Positions 35,171 to 45,483 of a stretch of 64,000 nucleotides of DNA are shown here, piece by piece. The DNA comes from Xiphophorus maculatus. Lineage: Eukaryota; Chordata; Actinopteri; Cyprinodontiformes; Poeciliidae. The DNA lies in NCBI RefSeq assembly GCF_002775205.1, contig NC_036457.1, positions 4,077,650-4,141,649 on the forward strand. The letters run 5' to 3'. The position numbers and the translations under genes are program-made. Position 1 is the stretch's first letter; each line of letters opens with the position of its first letter. The notes under the pieces are model-generated. The model saw nothing but the letters and a program-made list of their open reading frames with translations, was not told the origin of the DNA and searched no databases.

Positions 35171-35264
35171 GGGAAAGAAATGGCAGCAATAACTTGGGTT
35201 AGTTAGCCCATCATGAGAGGAAAAAGACAAAGTTTAACCCTATTATCACTTTTAAATGTCACAG

Positions 35265-35740
35265 CTTAAAACTAAATATTTAATTAGCAAGCTCCAAACT
35301 AAATATGTACAGTTAGCAAGCTAAATATTTAGTTTGCAAAATAAATATATTTAGATTACAAACTAAATATATAGTTAGCAAACTATTTAGTTTAGAAAGT
35401 AAATATTTGGTTAGCTTTCAGCTAGTTAAACATTTAGTTTACAAGCTAAATATTTGTCTCCAAACTAAATATTTAGCTAATATGAAAATTCACCTGCTGA
35501 TACTGATTTGTTCTCTGGCTCGTCTTTTGCTTTAACCTGAAATGTTGGTGAAAAAAGAGGAGAATAAATGTGATAAAAACGATGAAGCCACTTGAAAGCA
35601 GGAGTTTACAAAGAATGCTGGAAGACCCAGCTTTTATTTTGGTAGTCCACTTCCGGTTATCAGCAAGTCAATTTTCAAATACTTAGCTCCAAGTAAAATA
35701 TTTAGCTTCAAACTAAATATTTATCTTTATCTTAACACAT
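35265..35740 (+). repeat. Degenerate array of CTAAATATTTAG palindromes (downstream of sox11)
   Basis: Same unit as at 30.4-30.9 kb: AAACTAAATATTTA, GCAAGCTAAATATTTAG and GCTCCAAAC spacers, mainly 35,265-35,480 and again at 35,685-35,735. Confidence 0.75.
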
Positions 35741-36603
35741 CTGAGACATTTATAAAGACGAATCAATAACATGGTGAAAATATAATTTGATTCTTTTTAG
35801 GCTGAACAAGTTATTGCTGCTAATTCTTCTAATACTGTAACTTTACAAACGTCACCTTGTGAGTTCCACTTCCTGTTTCAGTCAGTGTTCATTAACTGCT
35901 TGTTTCTTTTCCTGATGATGAGACAAAATGTTGTTTTGATGCTTTCACTGTTTAAACATGCAGATTGCGAAGGTTTAGCTAAAAGCAACCAGAAGCTGTA
36001 GGGATGGATCGCCCCCTCAGGCCGGAGGATTCTGGTTCTGGGTGTTTTTACAGTGCAGGGTGGAGACGCAGTGAGCGTTCCCAACCAGCTCAGGGTTTCA
36101 GCAAGACGAGTTTTAAGGTTAAAGATCAGTCAGAGACACAATGTGTTCATCAGGAGCTGCAGTGAAACCGCTCAGTGTGACTGACGGGTCAATATGAGCC
36201 GGTTCTGGATCCGTTTAAAAGCCTCTTTAAGGCCTCGATGACAGAAGGGCTCATTTTACCTCCAGCCGCAGACAAAAGCGCCAGTGTTGGACGGCGGTGA
36301 GGTCACAGAGCAGAAACCACATCAGAAATATCACCTGACACCAGATACCAGCCAGTATCATCGGCCCGGCCCGGGACTGGTCTGGTTCTGATCAGCAGCA
36401 GAACGCTCCACACCAACATGAACTCTGTCGGGTCAGGCTGCTGATCCGAGACGGACGGACGGACGCAGAACTTCAGCTGCTTCACGAGCGAAAAAGATCT
36501 CAAAACCAGAGAGAAACCTGAGGAGTCGCCAAACAGAAACTTTTAGTTCCTGCTGACGGACAAACGGCTCCATTCGGGTCGGACTAACGGTGTGGTGACG
36601 CTG

Positions 36604-37036
36604 CAGAATGTAACTTTTATAAAGAAAAGTTTTTTACATATTTGTTGAAACTGTCACCATGTTGAGTTTACTATGAGAAAGACAATCTGAAAAAAACACT
36701 GCTCCCGGTCAAAACAACCAATCAGAGGCAGGAGGAGGGTCTTAGTGCTGTCAATCATCCTCATGTACATGCTGCTAAATGTGTTGATGGCAGAAAAAAC
36801 AACTTACCATTACAGGAAAACCATTAATCCACTGGTCATGCTAACTAGCCTTAGCATTCACAACAGGCTCTGCTAATAGGGAGAACACAAGCATGATTGA
36901 CAGCGCTAAGACCCACCTCCTGGTTCTGGTTGGTTGTTTCTAGTTTGCACAGGGAGCACTGGGAGAAGGCAGGGGATTATCTACAGTGACAGTTTCAACA
37001 AATATGTGAAAAATATTTTATGTAAGTTACATACTG
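36604..37036. mobile_element. ~430-bp near-palindromic MITE
   Basis: The two halves are inverted copies over nearly their whole length: ATGTAACTT...ACATATTTGTTGAAACTGTC against its complement, and GGGTCTTAGTGCTGTCAATC against GATTGACAGCGCTAAGACCC. No coding capacity. Confidence 0.85.
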
Positions 37037-37059
37037 TACCTTTAATAGTAGCCCTTTAA

Positions 37060-37490
37060 TTGATCTCTGACCTCTGGTCCTCCAAACCTCGGTCTGGGCT
37101 CAGTTGAAGTGAACTCTGGTTCGGTTTGAATGTGAACGCCAAGCGGACCGGACACCGCTCCAAAAGCTGGAAGTGGACTGCAGCGCAGGGCATTCTGGGT
37201 AAATACAACCAAAACAAACATGATAACCTAGCGTTAGCAGGAGAAAACAAGATAAATCATCCAACTGCTAAAAACTGATGCCTCTCCATTTGTGTTTCTG
37301 AAGAAGCAAGTATCTTGTGGAGATCTTTTGTGTTGTTTCCTGGGTGCAGCGCCCCCACAGGCCAGGAGGGGAACAGGTTGGTTGGTTTGACTCAGAGCAG
37401 AGAGAAAGAGAACCACAGCAGCTGGAGGTGGAACAGATGTTGAAGTTTTGGTTCCCAATTGGATCGAGTCTACCGGACTATCAGATGTAA
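37060..37490 (+). mobile_element. Dispersed repeat family C, copy 3
   Basis: Direct counterpart of 8,195-8,770, sharing CAGTTGAAGTGAACTCTGGT and the CAGCGCCCCCACAGGCCAGG block. Confidence 0.75.
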
Positions 37491-38014
37491 TCAAAAACTT
37501 TATCTTTTAAAATCAGAAAATTACCAGAGAGCCGTTCACTGATTCAAGAAAACACTGGATGGACAACCTGTCCACCTGGTGTGGATTAAATGAGAGAATC
37601 AGTTGGATGTTATCAGCATAGATGATAAATGACAATAATAGTGGGACCAGAGCTGAGCCTTGTGGAACGCCACCAGCTAAACTCTGAGGAGAACCTGCCT
37701 GTCTTCACAGAATGTCCTTGGAAGAGAACCGGTCCTGTTGACAAGGTTACACCGAGACCCAACAGGACCAACACAGAACATGTTGGTCCAGTAAGACCAA
37801 CATGTTAATGTCTCTCAATCAGCAGCCATTAACAGATCGTTGTAGACGTTCACTGGAGTGATGCTTCAGAAAGCCAGACTGAAAGTGAATCAACCGACAA
37901 AACCTGGATCTGAGTTGAGTTTCTACGACTTATTCAAGTAATTTACTGAGAAAATGCAGCTTGGAGACGGACAAAAGATCAGTTCAAGGTTAGTTTCACT
38001 CCAACCGTTTCAAA

Positions 38015-38145
38015 ATACAATTGAATGGTTGCCATGGAGATTAAGCATGTCTGGAGAAACATCAAGGCAAAACTCCAGATTTGTTTTTGATGAGGATTAA
38101 CATCATAAAATGATGGAATAAAAAGTCAATTTTACATAATCCTGA
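38015..38145 (-). mobile_element. Dispersed repeat family B, partial copy 3
   Basis: TTGAATGGTTGCCATGGAGA, AACTCCAGATTTG and GATGAGGATTAACATCAT align with about 29,080-29,200. Confidence 0.6.
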
Positions 38146-38339
38146 GCCTTTAATTACTGCAGATACTGTTGGGTTGATGATGTTAGAACCTGAACGAACA
38201 AAGACGGTTTATATTTCCAATGAACAGGTAGAGAGTTTCATTAATGAGCTCAGATTGTTTCATAAAATCACAATGAAGGAAGTAAATGGCTGAACTCTGA
38301 GCCTCCAAGCTGCTTTTGCCTCATGTTTCTAACTTTCTG

Positions 38340-41000
38340 ATTGGTTCTAGTTTGGTTCCTCCTTGCTTTCATGTTTTTATTATTCCACCTCGATGATCTG
38401 ATGTTTTTCCCAGAACTGGTTCATGTAACTGGAGAATCAAACATTTGTGGAGTTTCTGAACCTAAATCTGGATCCCAACCTGACGGAACGAGACGAGCTG
38501 TCCTCCGTGGTAAACCAGCACACTGCAGCCGGCGCAGGAATTGGGAACGGGGGGAACTCAGAGGGGGCAGGAAGCCGGCGCTTGGCCCTGTCTGACCCCG
38601 TCTGATGTTTCCAGTGTGTGTGAACCAGTTCTCCCAGTTCACCAGAGCCGAGTGGTGGCAGGAAATGGTTTAAAGTGAGCCAGTCCTGCAGAGGTGTGAC
38701 GACGTCTTCATCAGAAAAGTTTCATTTTGAAGAACGAAAGAAAAGAAAACATCCCGATGTGGGCTGGACTCACCTGGTCCTGCTGATTGCCGGCGTATTT
38801 TTACCAGCTGGGTGTTAATGGGAGCTGTTCTGGAAACCATTCACACCCACCAGCAGTCAGCTTCCTGCTCTGGGTGTTTGTGCAGAGATTATTTCCTCTG
38901 GTTCTGCCGCAGCCAAACGTAAAGCAAACAATGATAGATTTAAACCAGAAACCTTTGAATATTCTCTATTTTTAAACGCATTCAGAGTGAAAACTTTCAA
39001 CCCTTCATTTAGTGAGATAAAAGAATGAAAATTAAACAATCAAAGTTGGATTTTCTGTAGAGAAAAAGGTTCAAACCCGATCTGCTCCCAACCAGATGGT
39101 ATTTCTTCTTCAGCTCAAGCAGAAACAGAGGAAGGTGTAGATTTCTAAACTCATGTGGATTTGATTAGACCGTCCTGTTGGAGTCTGTAATCAGTGAGAC
39201 AGAGGAGCTAAACTCACCAACACCAAGGAAACAAACCCTCTGAGGAAAAACCTCCCCGTAGTTTTCTGGTGTTTAATAATTATTCAGCGGTTCTGTAGTT
39301 TCTCTGTTTTCATCTGGTTTGGATCCTGAATGTTCAGCAAGACCTTTTTCAGGAACACAGAATCCAGATATTTAGAGTTTCTGCTAACAGGACGGTGATC
39401 ACATGTTGTGTTTCTGAAAAACTGGAATTTTTATCATTGTGATAATGGCTTGACTTGTTCTTTATACTCATTTAGTTCATTGGTAACCTGGTTAGTTAGT
39501 TGGTTGGTTGGGTGGTGAAGTGATTCATCAGTAGGTAGGTTGGTTGGTAAGTTATCTGATTGCTGAAGTGTAGGATTGGTGAGCAGGTTGTTTGCTTGTT
39601 GGTCGGCTTTTTTCATGAAGCCTTTATGTCATTTTGATCCAGATCTTGGATCCCATCCATCTATTTTAGAGCTTTGCTTTTTGCCTTTGGAGACCAAAGA
39701 AGAGAAAACATGAATTATTTCTTCCCAGGTTATTTGGAAAGCTGAATGGTCAGTTTGGTTTGGCTCTGAAATAAACAGGAGCACCATGAGTAGAAAAGGG
39801 AATAAAGCTATAAGGCAAAGTAGCAGACTTGGTTTGGACCTTTTGTGTCCCTTCATTTAAACAATGTCATGATTTTTATCCAGAACTTTCTCCTTCAACT
39901 CTGCTAGACTCGGGAGTCGTTTCTTCTGGAGGAACTGAGCTGAGCTTCATGAAACACATTTTGATTCACTTACAAGAAAAGTGAAAACCAGGCTTTAGAT
40001 GTTTTCCTTCAAGACGTCTGGAGAGTCAGAGCAAAGCTCCAAAGGTTTTGTTCCTAAATCTTCAGAGCAACGTTTCCGTCCGGATGGAGGAGCAGAGACT
40101 CAGCTGCTCTCACAGTAATCAGACTCATATCAGAGGAAATACTGAAGCGATCCGTTCGCTTCTCCATCTCTGCTGCTCTCTGATCAGATGTTTGGCAGCG
40201 GATCAAAGGCAGCAGCGGCTCAGCTGGATCGTCTCCAGCCTGATAAATCTGGGATTCTGCTCGGGATAATTGAGACCAACTCCAGGGCATTCTGGGTAAC
40301 GGGGAGACGGGTTCGCACCAAGGTCAGAGGGGATTAAAAAAATTATGCTGAAACTTTTTACCTGCAGAACAGACATTGTTCTGGATAAAAATAGAGCGAT
40401 AAAAATGATAAACTGAAACCTAACGCAGCAGGAACGGCTTCTCTTTGAGGGAACCTGCAGAAATCCTTCTTTGTAAAACAGGAAACATCATGAAATACGG
40501 CTGATCTGTCTCTGTAGTTATGCTGCCATAGGCCTCTTCTCACTTTCTTCTCCTACTACTCTCCAATTTGCATATTATTTATAGTTATTTCAACTGTTAA
40601 CTTTATCTGTTTCTGAAAAACAGATACAAAAAATGACTTTTTGTTTGTTTTTGAAAAGTGTCTTGGAACAAAATTAGTTGTTTTTGTTGGTATATTACGA
40701 TGGATTATTAGGTCTAGTCAAAGCACGGTTTTCAAACTGAGCGGGACATTAAGCTTCGTGGTGAAAATCCCTCCAATGTGTCTGAAAAGTCAGCAAAGTT
40801 AAAAACTCATTCATTAGAAAGTTAAGGTGAAACATGTAAATAGATTAAGTTTCATAAACTTCATTAAATTACTGTGTTGTTTTAAGTTGGAGCTGCATTC
40901 TGTTTTTTCAGTGTAAGAGAGGAACAACCAGCGGTTTAAGGTGGGATTACTTTTTCACACAGCGCCAGGTTGGTTTGGAGCTTCTTCAGAAACAGAAATC
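38340..41000. other. Gene-free interval
   Basis: Mixed-composition DNA. A GGTT/GGTTAGTT-type low-complexity run lies at 39,480-39,605. The open frames present are short and unrecognised. Confidence 0.35.
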
Positions 41001-41029
41001 TCAAAAAGTTTTTCCCACCTCAGTCTGGA

Positions 41030-41095
41030 TTCTGTTCGGGGAAAATGCTGCAGCGCTTCTTCCCGGGTTGCAGGTTCGAGTCCAGGTCAGTTGAG
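41030..41095 (+). mobile_element. Possible tRNA-derived SINE relic (B box)
   Basis: GGTTGCAGGTTCGAGTCC at 41,066-41,083 includes a perfect B box, and the upstream GCGCTTCTTCCC resembles tRNA-SINE heads. No cloverleaf and no A box at the right spacing were found. Confidence 0.3.
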
Positions 41096-41389
41096 CTCTT
41101 ATCTGCTTCCTCCCGCAGATATTTGCATATTTTCACTGTACCTTAAGCTCTTATCGGCGGCAGGTCGCCGTGAGACGTCACCTCTATCTGGAGCGTCGCA
41201 CCAAACCAGCGCCGGGTTGAGTTTCTTTTCTCTCACGCTGCTCCCAGTTTGGTGACTCTGATCTGAACTCTGATCCGTTTCCAGATGTTTAACCGACATT
41301 TTGCTCATTAAAGTTTCGACCCAGAACGTTCTTTACGGTTACATCTGCACTTTATGTCTGAAACTCAAACTGCCTCTAAAGAGCATAAA

Positions 41390-42090
41390 ATGAACATTAT
41401 TGTGTTTAGAAATAACCAACAAATATTAAAAGTTTTTTTTAAATGTTACATTTTTCTTCCTGATTTAGATTATCTACTGTTTTTGAAAGCAAGTCAGTCT
41501 ATAGCGCCACCTGCTGGACACTAACTATTACTTTGAGGCGATTACAGATAAAAAACCGAATCAGATCATCTGCTGTTATTTTTATTTATTTAACAACATT
41601 TAAAAAACACACGGATTAAATTCAGATCAGATCCCAGACAATTTAAGCTCAATTAACACATCAAAATATCCGTTAAAAATGTAAATAAACTAATCAAATT
41701 AGTTTTTTCTTTTTCATGTTTATATATTTTTTAACACAATAAGAAAGAAACGGACGAGACGAATAAAGAATTAATTAAATATTTTAAAATCACACAAAGA
41801 AAATTATTTTTATGTTCTTTCAGTAAATGATTAGCAGTGTTCAACAAAACATAAAAATTACAAAACAAAAATACATAAGTAAATTGTCATTAATTAACGT
41901 AATAATTTTAAAGAGATTAATAAAATTTTCAGCTCATCAATAAACATATTCGATAAGATATATAAAAAAAAGGGTGTGTCACACACAACGTAAACAAAAG
42001 ATAAATGAAAAAGTTCCACTGCAGCTTTGTTTGCAATTCGTTTTCCACACATTTTATAAATTGGGAGTCGTAAAAGACAGAAAATGCACC
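41390..42090. other. Gene-free AT-rich interval
   Basis: No gene or repeat family recognised. Confidence 0.4.
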
Positions 42091-42094
42091 GCAT

Positions 42095-42198
42095 GGCTGC
42101 AGCACCTTGTCTCCGGGTTTGGCTGCAGCACCTTGTCTCTGGGTTTAGCTGCAGCACCTTGTCTCCGGGTTTGGCTGCAGCACCTTGTCTCCGGGTTT
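42095..42198 (+). repeat. 26-bp tandem repeat, 4 copies
   Basis: Four units starting GGCTGCAGCACCTTGTCTCC and ending GGGTTT, 24-26 of 26 positions identical, each with a CTGCAG site. The short open frames across it are by-products. Confidence 0.92.
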
Positions 42199-43186
42199 AC
42201 CTGCAGCTTCGCAGCCCTCCTCTGATCCAACGGCTCAAACATGCAAAGCATGACGGGAGGAGTGATTCTGCACAGGGCAACACCTGCTGCAGGAGGTAAA
42301 CAGATTTTATCTTCCCCAAACATAGAAACTGCAGTTTTCTGGATGGATGTAGAAAATTAGCTGTATGATTAACTGTTTTCATGACATTTAATATTATTTA
42401 TTAGGTTTGTAGAATTATTTATTAGCTTAAGTTCTCCATTACGACACACAACCGCTAACCTACAGACAACGTCACATTTTTCACGCAGTTTGACATTTTG
42501 TCGTGTAAAATTAAAAGAAAAATAGTCTGAAAAACAGCCGGAAGCAGCATAAACGTTTAACATCCAGGTTTTATTGAGTGTTTTTGGTGGTCACATACAA
42601 CACCAACACCATTTTCACTCAACACAGATTTAAATAACAGCCTGTTTATTCATCAGTCTGGCTTTTATTCTGAATGGACAACTTATACAGGAAGTTTGAT
42701 AGGTATACTTTTAAATGTTTTCATAATTTTAAGACTCTTTTCTAGAAGAATCTAAAAATGTTTTTCACCACTGATTGAAACCTGATGAAGTCCGCATAAT
42801 TCCTGCGTGGCTCAAAACGAGCCTTTTTTTTTTTTTAACGTTTAAGGTTTTTCAGAATAAAAGCAGCTCTGAATGGAACAGCTTCACCAACACATCCACA
42901 GGTTTAGCATCAAGTCCACTAATTTTAGCAGGAAATAGCGACACCTGGTCCAGGTAGCAGCTAAGCAACATCGACACGGACCGACCAAATTCAGAGCAAG
43001 CAGCAAAACTTTCAGCACGAAACTATTTCAGTTAAACACAAACAGGCTAAGCTAACGTGATCTACGTCACATTGACGGTTCTTAGTCTAAAGTCAGAGGT
43101 TCCAACGTCAGTCCTAAAGGGACGGCAACAACATGTAACAAACTGGTAAAATATGATGCGACACATACAAAGGTGTGACCACTGAT

Positions 43187-43192
43187 TTTATT
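43187..43192 (-). terminator. kidins220: Candidate kidins220 poly(A) signal
   Basis: AATAAA on the minus strand, 1,143 bp after the stop, followed by a GT-rich stretch (CAGTGG through TATGTGTCG) suited to a downstream element. Other AATAAA hexamers further on (for example 42,570-42,575) could give longer 3' UTRs. Confidence 0.4.
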
Positions 43193-43989
43193 GGTCGCTT
43201 AACATAATTAAAAGGGGGTGAAAGTAGTGGAGTGTAGTACCGAGTTACACCACAAGGTGGCTGTGGTTTCCGTGAGACGGTTTGGTGCATCTTTTCCCCC
43301 GTCTACTTTACCAGGCCTCACCGATAAAGTGCACAAATGGTAAAGTCTCCGTCTTATATTTGTTTAATTAGATGTAGCTAATGTCCACCAAGGACACGGT
43401 GATGATTACAATAAACTGTTTATCATACAACATTTGTTACTGCATTAACTAGGTTTATGAACACTACGTTTTAAGAGTGAAATAACCGTTCTACTGTGTT
43501 AGCGTTTTTGGGGCTAGCATGCTAGTTGCCCTGCTAGCTTAGCAGCTAACTGCTAAACCGTTAGCGGTGATAATACCAGCTTGATACTTGATACATGATG
43601 CTACAGTGGCATACAATGATGCATTCAGTGGCATTATTAGCCTATCATAATGGTTTTCAAACTTTCGTTTAAAATAAAAAGTGAATTTACATTGACTGCA
43701 CAGTAAAATGACGTGTTTTTTGTTGTGCTCGAACTTTAACCCCGTGAAACCACGGTTAAAGTGGAGCTGTAGCTCCCAAATGTAAATTAAAGTGAGGGCA
43801 CACTTCCGCTATTGCACCAATAGAGGAGTAAACGCTTTAGCATTTTTCTGACTTTGAGAATACCTAGCTTTTCCATAAATTACTTTTCCCCACAAAATCT
43901 TTTGTCGTTTCAGTTGAACAAAGTTTGACATCTGAGTAAGCTCAAACGGTACAGGTAGGTGTATAATATGCTGGAGCATGTGTCATTGA

Positions 43990-44105
43990 CAACAGGGTTG
44001 AACTTGTGCTTTAGCATTAGCTTTCATTAAATACTATGCTGGCATAGCTCTTTAGTGCTTGTGAACTAATACTTATGATTAGTGCTTTAGGGTTAGCACA
44101 AATAA
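43990..44105 (-). repeat. Single-copy relative of the GCTAA minisatellite family
   Basis: On the minus strand, GTGCTAACCCTAAAGCACTA, TAAGTATTAGTTCAC and AAAGCTAATGCTAAAG follow the order of the 20.5-20.9-kb repeat, but without tandem amplification. It lies in the presumed kidins220 3' UTR. Confidence 0.6.
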
Positions 44106-44334
44106 CTTCTTACTTAATGGCGCCCTGACGTTGAAGACCCCTGTCCTGGTTCATTCACGGGCTACTGAAGAACCTGGAGCTAAAGAGACATCTAAAACAC
44201 GAAGGACACCGTCTCTTGCAGACAGGAGTTGGTTCCTACAGACGAGAACATCACAACAACAACATGCAGATTTTTTACGACACTACAAAGCATGCAACTA
44301 CAGAAGATGGCTCTCCTTCATCTTCATCATGCGC

Positions 44335-45483
44335 TCACAGGATGCTCTCGCGCTCCTCCCCGAAGGTGACGGTGTCAGAGGACACGGTGCAGATCTCTGG
44401 AGGATCACCGGGTTTCAGGCCCCTCTTCAGGTGGACCACTCGGACGTTCTCATTGTTGGGGCCGGGCCTGGTGGTGGTCGGTGGGATGATGACGTCACCG
44501 GTGGAGGTCTGGTTGGAGGAGGTGGAGCCCTCAGCGGGCGGGCGTGGTCGGCCTCCCTGCTGGGCGTTGGTGTTGTTGTTCAAGGTGACATTGCTGGGCG
44601 TGCGGTTGAGGTTGTAGCTCTTGGAGGAGGTCCAGCTCTCCTCAGGGCTGCTGGTCAGCAGGCTGCACTGGTCTTCGGAGCAGATGGACATCCGGGTCAC
44701 GGCCGGGTCCTGGAGGCCGCTCAGGCTGCTGGGAATGCCGCGCTTCCTGGCAGCGCTCTCCTCGTCCAGCTCGATCAAGTTGGCCCTCTCCAGCTGCGAC
44801 AGGTCGGCCTCCTCATCCTGAAGCGAGTGGTTGGGCGAGCTTTCGTTGGAGCGCACGCCAGAGTCAGACGAATCTTTCTTATCCAACATGGCGTCTGAAA
44901 GATAATCCTTCCCCTTCAGCGCCAGTGATCCGCCAGGCAGCTTGGCATCGAGCAGCTTCTTTCCGTCTTTCGGCAGGAGGGGGTTGTCGGACTCTTCGGA
45001 CTCCTCGTCGTCACTGGTCAGCTTCTGGTAGCGCATACTGCCGCTACCGGCCTTCACCTTCAGGTCGCCGGCGCCCTGGAACAGCCCGCCTCTCTCGGCC
45101 GATAGCTTGCGGGTCAGCAGCGACTTTGAGGATCCGCTCTTCTCGTCCTCTTCGGTGATTGGATCCAGAGCGTCGCCACTAGAGGCAAAGTCGGTGTTGT
45201 CGGCTGGTAGTTTGGCGCTGCTTCTCTTGTTGAAGGACTTTCGTCCATCTGGCTCGGTGCTGTCCTTGCTCTTGTCCCCGGCTGATGATGTCATGAACTG
45301 CCCCGGCTGCGGTTGGACGGGCTTCTCCCCGACTCCGCTCATCTCCAGCTGCGCCATCTGGGCGATGTACTCCTGGTAGGCGTTGCGGTACTCGGCCTGC
45401 TGCTTGTCGGTGAGCTTGCCGATGTCGTTGGAGGACTCCTGCGAGTTCAGGCTGGTCATGCTGGCTGTTCGGTGAGCGCCACC
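44335..45483 (-). CDS. kidins220: kidins220 terminal coding exon 28 with PDZ-binding motif
   Basis: 382 codons plus TGA. Serine-rich cytosolic tail with conserved blocks: [82 protein letters not shown] and [16 protein letters not shown], ending FGEERESIL. The last four residues form a PDZ-binding ligand. DSGVRS matches the DSGxxS phosphodegron pattern recognised by beta-TrCP. The middle (polyglutamine/proline and Gly/Lys runs) is variable. Confidence 0.96.
   Translation of the reverse strand, partial: GGAHRTASMTSLNSQESSNDIGKLTDKQQAEYRNAYQEYIAQMAQLEMSGVGEKPVQPQPGQFMTSSAGDKSKDSTEPDGRKSFNKRSSAKLPADNTDFASSGDALDPITEEDEKSGSSKSLLTRKLSAERGGLFQGAGDLKVKAGSGSMRYQKLTSDDEESEESDNPLLPKDGKKLLDAKLPGGSLALKGKDYLSDAMLDKKDSSDSGVRSNESSPNHSLQDEEADLSQLERANLIELDEESAARKRGIPSSLSGLQDPAVTRMSICSEDQCSLLTSSPEESWTSSKSYNLNRTPSNVTLNNNTNAQQGGRPRPPAEGSTSSNQTSTGDVIIPPTTTRPGPNNENVRVVHLKRGLKPGDPPEICTVSSDTVTFGEERESIL

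Noticed and set aside
42054..42323. Open frames across the 26-bp repeat (AAPCLRVWLQHLVSGF-type peptides)
   Set aside because: All arise from a repeat whose period is not a multiple of three, so every frame reads similar peptides; no gene context.
44131..44898. Plus-strand 255-codon open frame opposite the last kidins220 exon
   Set aside because: Gly/Val/Leu-rich translation explained as the complement of Ser/Pro-rich coding sequence; no homology recognised.
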